Below, piece after piece: positions 29,601-33,850 of a stretch of 64,000 bases of DNA (position 1 is its first letter; each line of letters opens with the position of its first letter). Under the pieces are notes generated by a model. The model saw only the letters and a program-made list of their open reading frames with translations, was not told the origin of the DNA and searched no databases. Source of the DNA: Polynucleobacter sp. UK-Gri1-W3 (GTDB lineage: Bacteria; Pseudomonadota; Gammaproteobacteria; Burkholderiales; Burkholderiaceae); the NCBI RefSeq assembly GCF_018881595.1, contig NZ_JACVQA010000014.1:1-64000 (forward strand), read 5' to 3'. The translations under genes were made by a program, and so were the position numbers.

Positions 29601-31165
29601 GTAATGTTGCTATTGATATCAATCTGACCGCCAGTAGCGATCAAGTTCAATGAGGTTGCTGTATTGCTTGAATAGATATCGGCACCAGCCATGATACGAA
29701 TCAATGCAGATTGACTGGCCGTGCATGAACCAAACGCGCAGGCGCTACCCGTTGCATCTAATGTCACGCTGGTGCTATTCAAGGCATTGCTGATAGCGGA
29801 TGCTGCTGCGCTATCAATAATTAAGGCTTGCGGATCTATTGTCCACATGCCGGTTTTGCCTTTTGGGGCAGATGTATCAATGATTGAGCTAGCTGCAATG
29901 GAGACGTTGCCCTTAGAGCTAGTCTCGATGAAGCCACCATTACCGCCTTGTGCCCCACCCTTTGCGAAGAGGTTTCCAGCAATTAAGGTCTTGATTTGAG
30001 ACCAAATATTGATGGTTCCACCGTTACCGTTTTGGGTAGCAGATGCATCTACAGTTGCGTTAGTTTGTACGGAAACTGTGTTTGCTAAGGAATTGTTTTG
30101 TATAGCGTCTTGAACTGATTGATTGTTTGCGTTGTTTACGCCAACATTAATAGTTCCGCCGGCTGCTGCACCAGTGGCAGTGGTTTTTGAACCGCTTGCT
30201 AAAGTAATGTTATTACCTTTAAGGCTAATATTGCCACCCGTTGCTTGTGCAGAATTGGCTTCAATCACACCACTTTGCTCGATTGTGTCGGCAGTTAATG
30301 AGATTTTTCCACCAGAAGTATTAATATCGGATGCAGAAATAGTGCCGGTATTTTTAATGAGTGAGCCCATTAAATTCTGTGCAGCATTTGCGCCAATAAT
30401 TACTTGACCACTACCTGCATTAATTAATAATTTATTTGAAATTAATGCATTTACTACTGAAGCATCAACTGAAACGCTGACAAATTGACTGCCAGAAAAT
30501 TTCAAAGTCACTTTTTGACCAGCAACTAATGCAATCGCATTATTACCACTCATTGTTGCAGTAATAACGCCGGTATTAACTACTTGTGGCGCCATTAATG
30601 CAATATAACTATTAATATTATTGCCAGTAATATGGCCTTTATTAATAATTTTGCCAGTAGTGCCACCCTCGTAAACCTGGGTGTCCTTACCAGACATAAA
30701 TTCTGTTGCAGAGATGTTCATGGTGGTTGCCACCATGCCACCCACATTCACCTCAGCACCCTTACCGAACACCACGCCATTGTTATTTACAAAAATCACC
30801 TGACCGTTGGCATTGACTGCGCCATTGATCATCGATTTTGAAGCACTATTGACGTAATTGAGGGTTGATGCAGAGGAATTGGGTTGATTAAAGTTCACTG
30901 TTGCCTTTGAACCTACATCAAAACTATTCCAATTAATCACAGCACGTTGACTGGATTGATTGATATTCATAGTGTTACCCGCCTGGGAGATGGCTGCTGT
31001 ACCAGCAACAACTTTCCCGCCTGTTGGCAACGCATTAGCGGCGGGAGGGGCAGCTAGCGCCTGTCCAGCCAGACCAGCAATAGCTAAAGCCACTAATAAC
31101 TTAGCGGCTTTGAACTGTGATTCACAGCTCTTTCTATGCGATGGTTGCGTAATTTTAGGTATCAA
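11678..31165 (-). CDS. Giant two-partner-secretion exoprotein (TpsA) with MBG/YDG repeats
   Basis: This is one uninterrupted frame of 6,495 residues. Residues 1-38 form an extended signal peptide (KLLVALAIAGLAGQALA, cleavage before APPAAN). Residues 40-300 form the TPS secretion domain, with NANG at 118-121 and NNNGVVFGKGAEVNVGG from 127. Residues 300 to about 2740 are beta-helix-like repeats with an Asn-rich insert near 565-610 and two W-T/L-I/L-D-P motifs. Residues 2745-6290 are MBG/YDG-type modules (NNKVYDTT, YNGxxQT, ITPAPLTI), and the last 200 residues form a distinct C-terminal domain ending TLSQKIMVVTK. It should be secreted by the TpsB partner encoded upstream and act as a surface adhesin or matrix protein. 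The start codon is TTG at 31163-31165, with no in-frame ATG upstream before a stop. No CdiA-type VENN motif or toxin tip is visible. Confidence 0.95.
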   Translation of the reverse strand: MIPKITQPSHRKSCESQFKAAKLLVALAIAGLAGQALAAPPAANALPTGGKVVAGTAAISQAGNTMNINQSSQRAVINWNSFDVGSKATVNFNQPNSSASTLNYVNSASKSMINGAVNANGQVIFVNNNGVVFGKGAEVNVGGMVATTMNISATEFMSGKDTQVYEGGTTGKIINKGHITGNNINSYIALMAPQVVNTGVITATMSGNNAIALVAGQKVTLKFSGSQFVSVSVDASVVNALISNKLLINAGSGQVIIGANAAQNLMGSLIKNTGTISASDINTSGGKISLTADTIEQSGVIEANSAQATGGNISLKGNNITLASGSKTTATGAAAGGTINVGVNNANNQSVQDAIQNNSLANTVSVQTNATVDASATQNGNGGTINIWSQIKTLIAGNLFAKGGAQGGNGGFIETSSKGNVSIAASSIIDTSAPKGKTGMWTIDPQALIIDSAAASAISNALNSTSVTLDATGSACAFGSCTASQSALIRIMAGADIYSSNTATSLNLIATGGQIDINSNITAGQVYAVAQAINVNGSINTNGGNNSNIYLAGAIINILGNINSNGSNSNNSNNTNLSNLNSANTTTANNRRNGQNGLNADSNTYTSNGGLINILATGDINIGSNSYISANGINGGIITIVSTAGKTTINGIVDSIGKATNGGNIAIVGKTQTDIIAALIGSEGVSQGGVINLGQVNNLGNGTILAPPATAPPALTNFVNTAVAAAVDSNNSITSSNINLDSQTGINAPNGTIVVFGDQIQINNSSLAAINGDIAIGRPSYSQGAVASLVAISNSTLTANRVETSGDLLGTQNTAVVSNEWLLDPTTVTITATASTGGTLANALAATGTSNISTADIVAAINAGNTVNVVATGAITQTGALAFAPATGITGTLILDNHLTQGSSITSSGGITSSGAGTVNLQFLAGGQSLVSGAITASSGPINVVMQSYWQTNTTNSGSGATVLNTAPITTRGGYVIMDGTGGTIDLVHQTITMGTVNVGYLQNIYPQASINTTTNAGVVSATSTGGNFIGAGYDAVSGGTMGAYESSGATLNIGGFVNIQAKSAGTNSYGYVIAGYGAGPINAAGNITITANSSSTGIVGQDIYLSAGTTLTSYTGSVNISNTSTGNGSGITINAAISAATGITINNTNVGAIGVQSYAAGTLTTTAGTISITSISTGSGVYAESLAGLITAPKVTITGTNSTAGGLGASVTGGVTITNVADTYASVGDALNITTTVGTNGTTGGINVTTGAITNNSNGGNVTFKTNGDITATSAVSFATANTTNHVQTLTYDTRTGNLNSQITAGIFTFNATGATSKVNYQILSNGSALTVPAVTVSGTILLDNTCASNASYTCSTPLTASSATTVNTTASVGISLTGAQTSGQGITINGINASASNAAVALGANGLTVTSAASFLTAGVNAISVIGYKNTANIGNPGITSTGALAVQSSGGDILFKSNGDVSQSGAVTLAANNTGHAQAVTYDVTSANQNASIVAGVLTYTASSSPASNPVNFSELASGGYLSVSATTVSGSITADNTYGCTGASCTPASGYLNAATITTSNTTTTSGVLVAGALSAGTYVTLNGATAGTNASNAGVQLGANISSSTLISGQGVNITAATGLSGDGIMMRTSAGAAASVTITSGTTALVGGDVNFLANAVNSGWIALYGYSTGNISITTYGANINLGTSLAPLAGGNAILANSGNLFGTLRATTVGAGSGNINIYGLSTISGGDSAFGGTITADSAVTIYAKNSASTSTVSALATNAVITSNNSSATITGINQGTGTSGTAVTATGLITGNSIAVTGTSVAAATVVSLGAMTINACSAGVACNSNNISVTGNDTAAGGNTGITQTGAITQNANGGSITFTSNNAISQSGAVTVAPNTSGTASYITYNTTSGNKLSTISTSALTIGAGTSSSAINYIEKSSGSALAIGATTVPGYILVDNTYGCTVASCTPASGYLNMSTISTSNASTGVYVTGSLSAGSSITINGASASQIAGINSGAVTLAASTISGSQVSAGNTINISGFSNGVGHGLAFMGNVTINSGTGPTLVGGDINVLAVTSSSCCSGFFMNTAVTAKVSANAYGSNINFGTSATPIKGALGINGVTSSFNTLRATTVGGVGGNINIYAQGFAVDYSAAYIAGTITADANVVISTSKTDAGLAAALNLSAAITSNNGTVSVTGTTSSAAYYGAYITGVINGYAGVTIFGGPNGAATGGGVSDTATITSAAGPVSITGISTTAMAVSDTALITGNSIAVTGTGTTAATVVSLGAMTINACSAGVACNSNNISVTGNDTAAGGNTGITQTGAITQNANGGSIYFISNNQISQAGNISIAQNTSGIDSVISYNTTNGNKLSTINAGAVTFLGTSTSHINYNNIASGAPIIVNSALNVPGSITFDNTYLAGVQGGINATNAWQYGTTASNGLAITCATTAACGSLNANFGIYLRGVVGASTSSANQLFDAVSIYGVAPLTFVTTGTFAAGQDAINIVGITPQFVVTTNALPTSTVKGNAIGISGAVTITNNANGGNTNIIAYNGRYSDAVSITNASTAGALELSAIGTSADIVTVAGTLFTQNSNAGVFIATSNNGNVTPPKIVNNGTGPVVIEAGAYLAVGTVSTSCAATACGQITAVSGNNITSPNGNVYLYAGSPGVTAGTTSTQASLGLLSPSLGDFTFSNTLFSQAYAAGNVAATSLPIFTLGGINTANVAGGTGGTSWNTGAITSTNTGPVIQFRISPSYTATLSGNVTKVYGTNDPLATAGNLTTPGSLDYQLQALYTKTTNNSGWVSNGTVVGTGSSAITCASTDGCALITVNSVNFVVPLGAFVNSLQALPPTPRTSYGTLAGEQVNTNSTSYTYNITSTHGISVSSGVTINSSSFGNVGLVITPTPLTITASNQAVQSGTALPLGTTAFTSTGLITTVDGVTLGDSITSSTLTSNGLTTVPTTLASGVYAPPNVNSITPSAAVFAPVSGSRGAANYAITYVGGTLTSSSSAIVTITALADTKIYGNSTTTNGVTYNSNGLGVVTIGGTSYSIAGLPNGDALTGLSLTSLGGIATAPVGSSYQITPSAAVITGTVPYTLNYVSALMTVQPRPITIAAVGITTTYGTPVTVSQNQTTGYTIGGSGLGASDTLTSVAVNYYNGTTNSTTVPGSTGAATYNAAITTSAATGTGGFNSTNYNITYTPANLVVNKLAVSLTANSQSTVYGTALALGTTAYTSSLSSLPNGDTISGVTLQYNSSATVPGTTNALTYTGGIVASSATGTGGFGATNYAITYSPGNLTVTPANVVITPANVSASGQTVMYNGAAQTFNPSTGFTVTGMQNSQALVFSTNGLASGLNVGTYANTITTSGSNPTVTGVTNGGSLSNYNISVSAQGSLTITPAPLTVAGATSNVAYNGSLQNNGNPVVSGLLGIDTQSGNGVTVTGKSSGTNAGTYNDALSVTAAGATQLSNYTITKTNGSLVISKLAATVTGATTVNPYTGLLQTNTYTTTGILSGDTANVTIAGSATATHVSQGTVPDVFSVSGSASGNYAFTYAPGSITITPVALSVVGANTTQVYNATTQTNSVATVTGLKASDTATIGGSYGAGKNVGTYADALTVGLSNSSDYTIGVTNGSITITPATITISGITANNKVYNATTAATLNIGTITYSGVFAGDTVSVNTSNLSGTFVNKNVGTAKTVNISGVVLGGSSSANYQLSGGANTTTTANITPAPLTITGSNLTTTYNGAAQSLTSPTVAGVIAGDNVVVATTGGVGANAGTYGASYSASGTDATNYTVTSNTPTLTINKANLVITANNANTFYGVVPEPTLTASVAGLQGSDTAPSYSLTRAAGNTVGAYPITAAGVSSNSNYNISYVPGVFTISPTGVLVITMNAASTTYGTAATPTTSTVQYATPAGSGPVTVTTLTNSSGNIWTDGSYSITITPTTTSVGVAPVVSGSSTTWNVGSYTNAVSNINNYTQSGSPFSGVSTITNTLTITPAPLTLTVADVSKTYNANAVTAAQITAASLTGGVANGVTVTAGALMNSQTIAGLGGVVYTGPAVGAINASSTPYAINGSVGSGFSNYAVTVVPGALTVNTAPLVVNGALTTRTYNGTLQTNAAATIAGLQGSDTLTVAGLATGTHAGTTADALVATGAAASNYSITYNNGALTINPAALLVTGTNNQYAYNGALQTNTGASVSGLKGSDTATVAGYATATHVAQGIVPDVLVATVSSPADYTVTYVQGSLQITPIVITAAVNTATVMYNAASQTTGFVVTGLKGADTATAGSGTATGTNVGTYNSNLVLNTSSDYTVGAITNGTLTITPAPLTISAGLTANNKVYDTTNAATIGVTGNQTLAGVLGTDVVTVSSTGPYTGATFTQSNVGSGLIVTPATSVVNGVTTMTGVTLTGAAAGNYYVAGVGPQTLTANITPAPLTISSGLTANNKAYDGTTAATISSATQTLAGVLASDVGNVAISSSGPYTGAFSQSNVGTGLAVSASTTPTTIAGGTYNAMTGVTLSGSARGNYYVAGLSAPITANITPYVINFGSGSGPNIAAVANNKVYTSTTAANGSLSMVNLFGTDSVSVSYTSAAFASPNVATGAAVTFNGVTLSGASAANYSIGSTPVTATANITPALLTITAVDKSSFYSQGLATLTQAPAIGLLGSDTVTGATITTTATSTGTNAAVGAYPITISAATGSGLSNYSINYVPATYTIVGPGALVITTAGVTTPYGTGTSGNILAPALPTASYTSSLGGVISSLTYVSSSTTLKVTSYTFRDASNNDVTFNLAPSNVTTSTSGNITVGSYAYAASNLVSSTGLTSAIPSGNFTVTPLAVTITAPAATHAYNGAVQTQLAATASPAILTNDLVTVSGAASGKNVGVYGSNLATSGLDAGNYNFTYVNANLTITPFIIGSGGSGAPSIAATANNKVYDTTTVASGALAMTNLFAGDSVSVAYTSAAFASPNVANGLTVSFSGVTLSGAAAANYSVASVPTATANITPAPLTISAGLTANNKVYDTTNAATIAVTGTQSLAGVLGTDVVSVSSTGPYTGATFSQSNVGLGLTVTPATSVVNGVTTMTGVTLTGAAANNYYVAGVGPQTLVANITPAPLTINAGLTANNKAYDGTTAATISSASQTLAGVLAADLNNVAVSSSGPYNATFASKNVANGITVTPNTTQTVIAGGTYNAMSGVTLTGGAASNYYVRGITSPITANITPYIINFGAAGTGPNITALADSKVYTSTNTANGVLSMVNLFPGDSVAVSYATATFASPNVANGITVTFNTPTLSGASAANYSIGSTAITAPANITPAPLTITAVNKSSFYSQSLATLTQAPAVGLLGSDTVTGATISTTASTTGVNASAGAYPIAISAATGSGIGNYSITYIPATYTIVAPGALMITTAGATTPYGTSTSGNIITPAQPVASYSTGGSNISALTFVSAATVGNVTSYVYRDATSALVSFNLIPTGTTTSTSGNIVVGSYAYAASNLVSASSGLTSGSAITSGNLTVTPLAVTITAPTTAALTYNGQVQTQGPAVASPAILTNDLVTVSGAASGKNVGVYGSNLAVSGVDASNYTFTLVNKNITITPYVVTPGSTTGPRLTTAANNKVYDTTTAATGSLAMAGLFPGDSVAVNYSSAAFASANVNLPASPQTVTFSGVTLSGASASNYSIASGAITATANITPAPVTISGLVANNKVYTSTTADVISGTPIVTGLLGSDTSTATGTAVGTFASPNVANGITVSANLSGMTLSNSNYVITGLTAPLAANITPAPLTISSGLVAQNKVYDTTAAGVIAAIGTQTLAGVLGSDAANLAVSSSGPYTGSFSQASIGNGLTVSQATVTTLINGQSYTTMAGVNLSGSAAGNYYVTGPTTALTANITKAPLTITANNQASFVTQATNPLSYSSIGLLGSDVISGVTLTTTASSSMPAGSYAIGAASATGAAIANYQVTYIPGTYTIVPAGQLLIQSSGAVTPYTTAATFANPIVAYATSGGAIINNLYLTASSTVNGITTYAYSDGAGASLSFNFAPTNPVMSGSNNVSVGTYGLSAANFAITGNNITNIAPVVTGDLTVTPRAITITATPASYVYNGTVRVLANNASTAGIVAGDLVTISDATAGKNVGNYFSALATTGTDARNYQTSFINANLTITPYVLGSVVGGLAISASANNRVYNTTTGATGSLAMTGLFPGDVVTANYTSASFASPNANNGTTVTFNGITLSGAAAANYVLGTAPVTANANITKAPVTISGLLAQNKVFDGTTAAIITGNPVIAGLLGSDVSTLSGSVLAGIFASANPADRILVKAMLDALILGNPNYYIADVTFPLVADITSPPQTINNMAIVQQQATPEFVPERPTYLINKGDLIYVRDKDNLPEYLQAIEVPSTGAFKFPVPDSIIQDLINLSGENAALAKQAGSYKLLLLPKGSKLVVTLPDGAALPTGIKYDAGTNTFVVPKLGNVTLPLSVKVTLMRGTQTLSQKIMVVTK
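12150..12420 (-). repeat. Super-repeat copy 4, first module only
   Basis: A single module (APVTISGLLAQNKVFDGTTA) matches the first module of copies 1-3 and is followed by the C-terminal domain of the protein. It is the most diverged of the set. Confidence 0.7.
12421..14100 (-). repeat. Super-repeat copy 3, six modules
   Basis: Modules a, b, d, e, f and g appear in the same order as in copies 1 and 2. Module c (the one with GPNIxAxAxxKVYTST) is missing, which explains a length of about 1.68 kb instead of about 2.05 kb. It is more diverged than copy 2. Boundaries are approximate. Confidence 0.75.
14101..16162 (-). repeat. Super-repeat copy 2, seven modules
   Basis: Seven modules are recognised in order by NNKVYDTTNAATIAV, NNKAYDGTTAATI, ADSKVYTSTNTANG, VNKSSFYSQ, GALMITTAGATTPYGT, TAALTYNG and NNKVYDTTTAATG. 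Each has a clear partner in copy 1. Anchors in the first and last module give offsets of 2,037 and 2,049 bp. Confidence 0.85.
16163..18200 (-). repeat. Super-repeat copy 1, seven modules
   Basis: This 2,037-bp (679-residue) unit of MBG/YDG modules runs from ITPAPLTISAGL (codons near 18200) to the module with ANNKVYDTTTVASG. It is very similar to copy 2 at both protein and DNA level. Module lengths run from about 230 to 340 bp. Confidence 0.85.
24179..24334 (-). repeat. Perfect 156-bp direct repeat inside tpsA, copy B
   Basis: All 156 bases are identical to 25556-25711. The offset is 1,377 bp, exactly 459 codons. Both copies encode the same stretch, including INACSAGVACNSNNISVTGN, with one cysteine pair. 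The DNA identity ends abruptly on both sides, while the protein similarity continues more loosely. Confidence 0.95.
25259..25315 (-). repeat. 57-bp direct repeat inside tpsA, first copy (partner 26495-26551)
   Basis: The two 57-bp copies differ at one base (CCACTG against CCCCTG) and lie 1,236 bp (412 codons) apart. Each encodes the phrase DNTYGC-x4-C-TPASGYLN, a cysteine-pair loop. Confidence 0.9.
25556..25711 (-). repeat. Perfect 156-bp direct repeat inside tpsA, copy A
   Basis: It is identical to 24179-24334 and keeps the reading frame. Recent duplication or gene conversion within the gene is the simplest explanation. Confidence 0.95.
26495..26551 (-). repeat. 57-bp direct repeat inside tpsA, second copy (partner 25259-25315)
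   Basis: It matches 25259-25315 with one mismatch, as described there. Confidence 0.9.
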
Positions 31166-31193
31166 ACTTGGTATTTCACTTAAGTGCTAGAGA

Positions 31194-31237
31194 ATTTAAC
31201 GAAATTTCTCTAATAAAAAAATCCCTCGATCGTGGGA
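31194..31237 (-). promoter_or_regulatory. tpsA promoter: dyad C and -10
   Basis: The dyad TCCCTCGATCGTGGGA (31222-31237) is followed on the minus strand by exactly 22 nt and then the -10-like TTAAAT (31199-31194). The TTG start at 31165 lies 57 bp beyond the dyad. There is no -35 hexamer at the normal place; the dyad would be centred near -42, the usual site of a class II activator. Two sister sites occur at 33104 and 33831. Confidence 0.65.
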
Positions 31238-31271
31238 GTTTGTAAATATTTTTGCAATTTCTTATACATTC

Positions 31272-33047
31272 TTAAAAAAAGATTGTGCCCTTGATCCAAC
31301 CTTGTACCGATCTGTACATGTTGTCTGTATTTAACTGTTGGCCACTTTGTGTATAGAGCGGATTGTTGCCTACGCGCCATGCCAATGAACCAGAAAGTTG
31401 AACTTTTTCGTACTGATACTTTGCTGACAAACCTGTTGCGTATAAAGAATAGGTATTGTTAGCGTTGGTCTGCCCTTGCCAGTTGTTATAAGTGCTTACA
31501 TATTGCTGAACTAGTCCAGCATCAAAAAAAACACCAACTTGCAAGTCTTGAATCAAGTTATGGTTAATTTCTACAGAAGCAATTGCTCCTTGTGCACCAC
31601 CTCCCTGGGCTACAGGGTAAGCACGTACACCATAAGGGCCACCCATATAGATCTGCTCGGCACTATTGAGGTTCTTATTAGCCAATTGACCGTAGATAGA
31701 AGCCACTAAATTGGTTTTATCAATCGGCAGTGGCTGTGTAATCGAGCCATTAAAGCCCAGCTTTGCAAAAGTACCTTTTGTTGCGGCACCCTGTGCGTCG
31801 TTATTAGCTTGATTGGTGTTATTAATACTTAAAGAGCCCAAGGTAGCTGTAGCGCCCCAGCTTGCATAAGCTTGACCAATAAAGTTAGTGCCGTTGATGC
31901 CAAGACTTAAATCATTGAGCTGATAGTTACTGCTCTCGATACCGTTAGTTTGGTTGTTGTAGTTCTTATTTTCAAAGTTGATGATCACATTCTTAGTGGA
32001 ACGTGCAGTGCGCTCTAGCGCATAGATTGAGTAAATTCCGTAGGTTTGTGCTGTACCTTGTGAAATCGTTGTTGAGTAACTTGATAAGCTTTTGTAATCC
32101 AAGGCGCTAACGCCTGCAGATACTCTCCAGCCATCATAACCCACTGGCAAACCGTATCTAAGCTGCCCATAGACAGAGCCTTGTGAGCCAATCACATCTA
32201 AAGTGGCTTGGTCGCCATTACCACTAGGGTTGTTCAAGCTTAAGCTAGCCGTTGCTTGTGCAGGCCCTGTATTGGCTGCGCCATAGTTTGATAGATCTAC
32301 CCTACCTGCAAATAAACCCGTATCTTTGGCATTGACCAAGATATTCGTTGTCTCTTCCTCGTCACCCTGCGCTAACTCTCCGCTAACTTCATTACCTGGC
32401 GTTTCATTGAGGATGGCTAAACTTCGCTCCAAACCCTTCAGGTCAATAAGGTTGCCAGGCTCGTTGCTGTTGGTAATGAACTTTTGAATAACTTCAGACT
32501 TGAGGCGACTTGGTGATTCTTTATTGAGTTCAATAATGACATTGCCTACCTTGCCTTCAATAATCTTGATGGTGATAACGCCATTAACAACGTCTTGAGG
32601 TGGGATGACGGCTTGGGCCATTCTTCCCATCTGAGCGTAAAGATTAGTTAATGCATCTCCAGCCTCTTTGATTTGATCCAAAGTTAACTGGCGATTAGTA
32701 AAAGGCTTGAGAGCTTCCTGTGCTTGCTCTTGCGTAATCAGCGTAATACCAACCACCTTAAAGGAGCTCACCTCAATTGTTTTGTCACCTGATTTTGGCC
32801 TACTTGGTTTTGTGGGCTTCTTAATGAGGTTATCCGGCGCAACATTTTGGCGATCGCGGTCAACTTCACGTTGTAATTGTTGCTGTAATGCACCAGCATC
32901 AGGGCCAACTTGTGAATATGCCGAACCACTCAAGACCAAAAAACCTGCCGCTAATGCAATTGCACGACGTGCAGAAGCAGGGGCGCTAAATGGTGAATGC
33001 TTTACGGCAGTGCCAGATTGAATGGAATGGCGAATGTGAGGGTGCAT
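31272..33047 (-). CDS. TpsB outer-membrane transporter (FhaC/ShlB family)
   Basis: This 591-residue Omp85-superfamily protein would translocate the adjacent TpsA protein across the outer membrane. After an extended signal sequence (ARRAIALAAGFLVLSGSAYS) comes a Pro/Lys-rich linker (about residues 60-85). The first POTRA domain begins IEVSSFKVVGITLI near residue 90, and a second includes GVITIKIIEGKVGNVIIELN near residue 170. The 16-strand barrel starts near residue 240. The conserved substrate-pore loop motif VRGY reads VRAYP near residue 476. The chain ends GTIFF, the terminal Phe expected for BAM-dependent insertion. An AGAGA ribosome-binding site lies about 8 nt before the ATG. The tpsB-tpsA order on one strand is the classic arrangement. 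Confidence 0.95.
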   Translation of the reverse strand: MHPHIRHSIQSGTAVKHSPFSAPASARRAIALAAGFLVLSGSAYSQVGPDAGALQQQLQREVDRDRQNVAPDNLIKKPTKPSRPKSGDKTIEVSSFKVVGITLITQEQAQEALKPFTNRQLTLDQIKEAGDALTNLYAQMGRMAQAVIPPQDVVNGVITIKIIEGKVGNVIIELNKESPSRLKSEVIQKFITNSNEPGNLIDLKGLERSLAILNETPGNEVSGELAQGDEEETTNILVNAKDTGLFAGRVDLSNYGAANTGPAQATASLSLNNPSGNGDQATLDVIGSQGSVYGQLRYGLPVGYDGWRVSAGVSALDYKSLSSYSTTISQGTAQTYGIYSIYALERTARSTKNVIINFENKNYNNQTNGIESSNYQLNDLSLGINGTNFIGQAYASWGATATLGSLSINNTNQANNDAQGAATKGTFAKLGFNGSITQPLPIDKTNLVASIYGQLANKNLNSAEQIYMGGPYGVRAYPVAQGGGAQGAIASVEINHNLIQDLQVGVFFDAGLVQQYVSTYNNWQGQTNANNTYSLYATGLSAKYQYEKVQLSGSLAWRVGNNPLYTQSGQQLNTDNMYRSVQGWIKGTIFF

Positions 33048-33074
33048 CTTGTTGTCTCTAATAATTGAGCAGAC

Positions 33075-33119
33075 ATTAAAACGCTAAATCTAGAAGCTGA
33101 AAATCCCTCGAACGAGAGT
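33075..33119 (-). promoter_or_regulatory. tpsB promoter: dyad B and -10
   Basis: The dyad TCCCTCGAACGAGAGT (33104-33119), with perfect inner arms CTCG/CGAG, is followed on the minus strand by 23 nt and then the -10-like TTTAAT (33080-33075). The tpsB ATG lies 57 bp beyond the dyad. Spacing is the same as at the tpsA and response-regulator promoters. Confidence 0.6.
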
Positions 33120-33136
33120 TAGCCTTACGGCTAACT
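33117..33136 (-). terminator. Hairpin behind the response-regulator gene
   Basis: AGTTAGCC and GGCTAACT form a perfect 8-bp stem with a 4-nt loop, starting 8 bp past the stop at 33144. It is not followed by a run of U on the minus strand but directly abuts dyad B. It may reduce read-through from the regulator into tpsB, or serve as an mRNA end-stabilising stem. Confidence 0.4.
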
Positions 33137-33143
33137 GACCGAC

Positions 33144-33770
33144 TTATTTAGCTCGTTTTTTGAAAGCAATGAGCTGGGCTAGCGAGCGCAAGTGCAGTTT
33201 ACGCATGACCTGCGCCTTGTACTGCTTGGCTGTGTACAGTGAAATCTGTAGTTTTTCTTGAATTTCTGCATTACTAAACCCTAAAGCAAGCAATTCAAGC
33301 ACCTCAAGCTCCCGTGGAGCCAAGGCCTTAACGTGCTCCTCAAAAGCTTTTTGCTCAACATAGCTGCGCATATTGTTAGCATCTATATCTAAAGCCTTGA
33401 TTACCGCATCCAAAAGGGCGTCTCGCTCAAATGGTTTGACTAAAAATTCAATAGCGCCCTGCTTCATTGCTGTAATCGATTGTGCAACAGTGCTTTCGGC
33501 GCTAATAAAGATAATTGGCACCTCACGACCACGCTTTATCAACTCCGCCTGTAGTTCTACCCCAGTCATATCCGGCATGCGCATATCAGTAATAACTACT
33601 GCTGGCGCAACGTGAAGTGGAATCTTTAAAAACTCTATAGCAGAAGCAAAGGGGTAAACCCGGTATCCAAGAAACTCCAAAAGACTCGTTAAAGTAGCTC
33701 GCATCGAAGCATCGTCCTCTATTAAGAAGACATGTTTCAAAACATCATGGATTGCAGCTTTACCGGTCAT
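33144..33770 (-). CDS. FixJ/NarL-type response regulator, predicted activator of the tps genes
   Basis: The 208-residue protein has a CheY-like receiver (residues 12-125) with acidic residues E18-D19-D20, phospho-acceptor D62 in VVITDMRMPD, and the Lys of EFLVKPF near 112. A short linker is followed by a LuxR-type HTH (residues 148-205) with LAPRELEVLELLALGFSNAE. Kinase and regulator genes are adjacent, so they probably form one two-component system. A regulator of this class binds dyads near -42 and replaces the -35 element, which is what the repeated TCCCTCGA...GGGA sites in this cluster look like, including one before this gene (autoregulation). The binding assignment is inference. Confidence 0.92.
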   Translation of the reverse strand: MTGKAAIHDVLKHVFLIEDDASMRATLTSLLEFLGYRVYPFASAIEFLKIPLHVAPAVVITDMRMPDMTGVELQAELIKRGREVPIIFISAESTVAQSITAMKQGAIEFLVKPFERDALLDAVIKALDIDANNMRSYVEQKAFEEHVKALAPRELEVLELLALGFSNAEIQEKLQISLYTAKQYKAQVMRKLHLRSLAQLIAFKKRAK

Positions 33771-33802
33771 TGTTACTTGTTGCCCAAAAATTACTCTCTC
33801 GG

Positions 33803-33846
33803 ATTATGACAAACATACTGCCCATCAATATCCCTCGATCGCGGGA
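33803..33846 (-). promoter_or_regulatory. Response-regulator promoter: dyad A and -10
   Basis: The dyad TCCCTCGATCGCGGGA (33831-33846; symmetry extends to TATCCC/GGGATA at 33829-33848) is followed on the minus strand by 22 nt and then CATAAT (33808-33803), a five-of-six match to the -10 consensus. The ATG at 33770 is 61 bp beyond the dyad. The dyad begins 5 bp after the histidine-kinase stop codon. Confidence 0.65.
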
Positions 33847-33850
33847 TACG

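Noticed and set aside
12002..31190. Numerous open frames on the plus strand inside tpsA
   Set aside because: They are short, follow the repeat structure of the opposite strand, have no ribosome-binding sites and are explained by the low-complexity codon use of tpsA.
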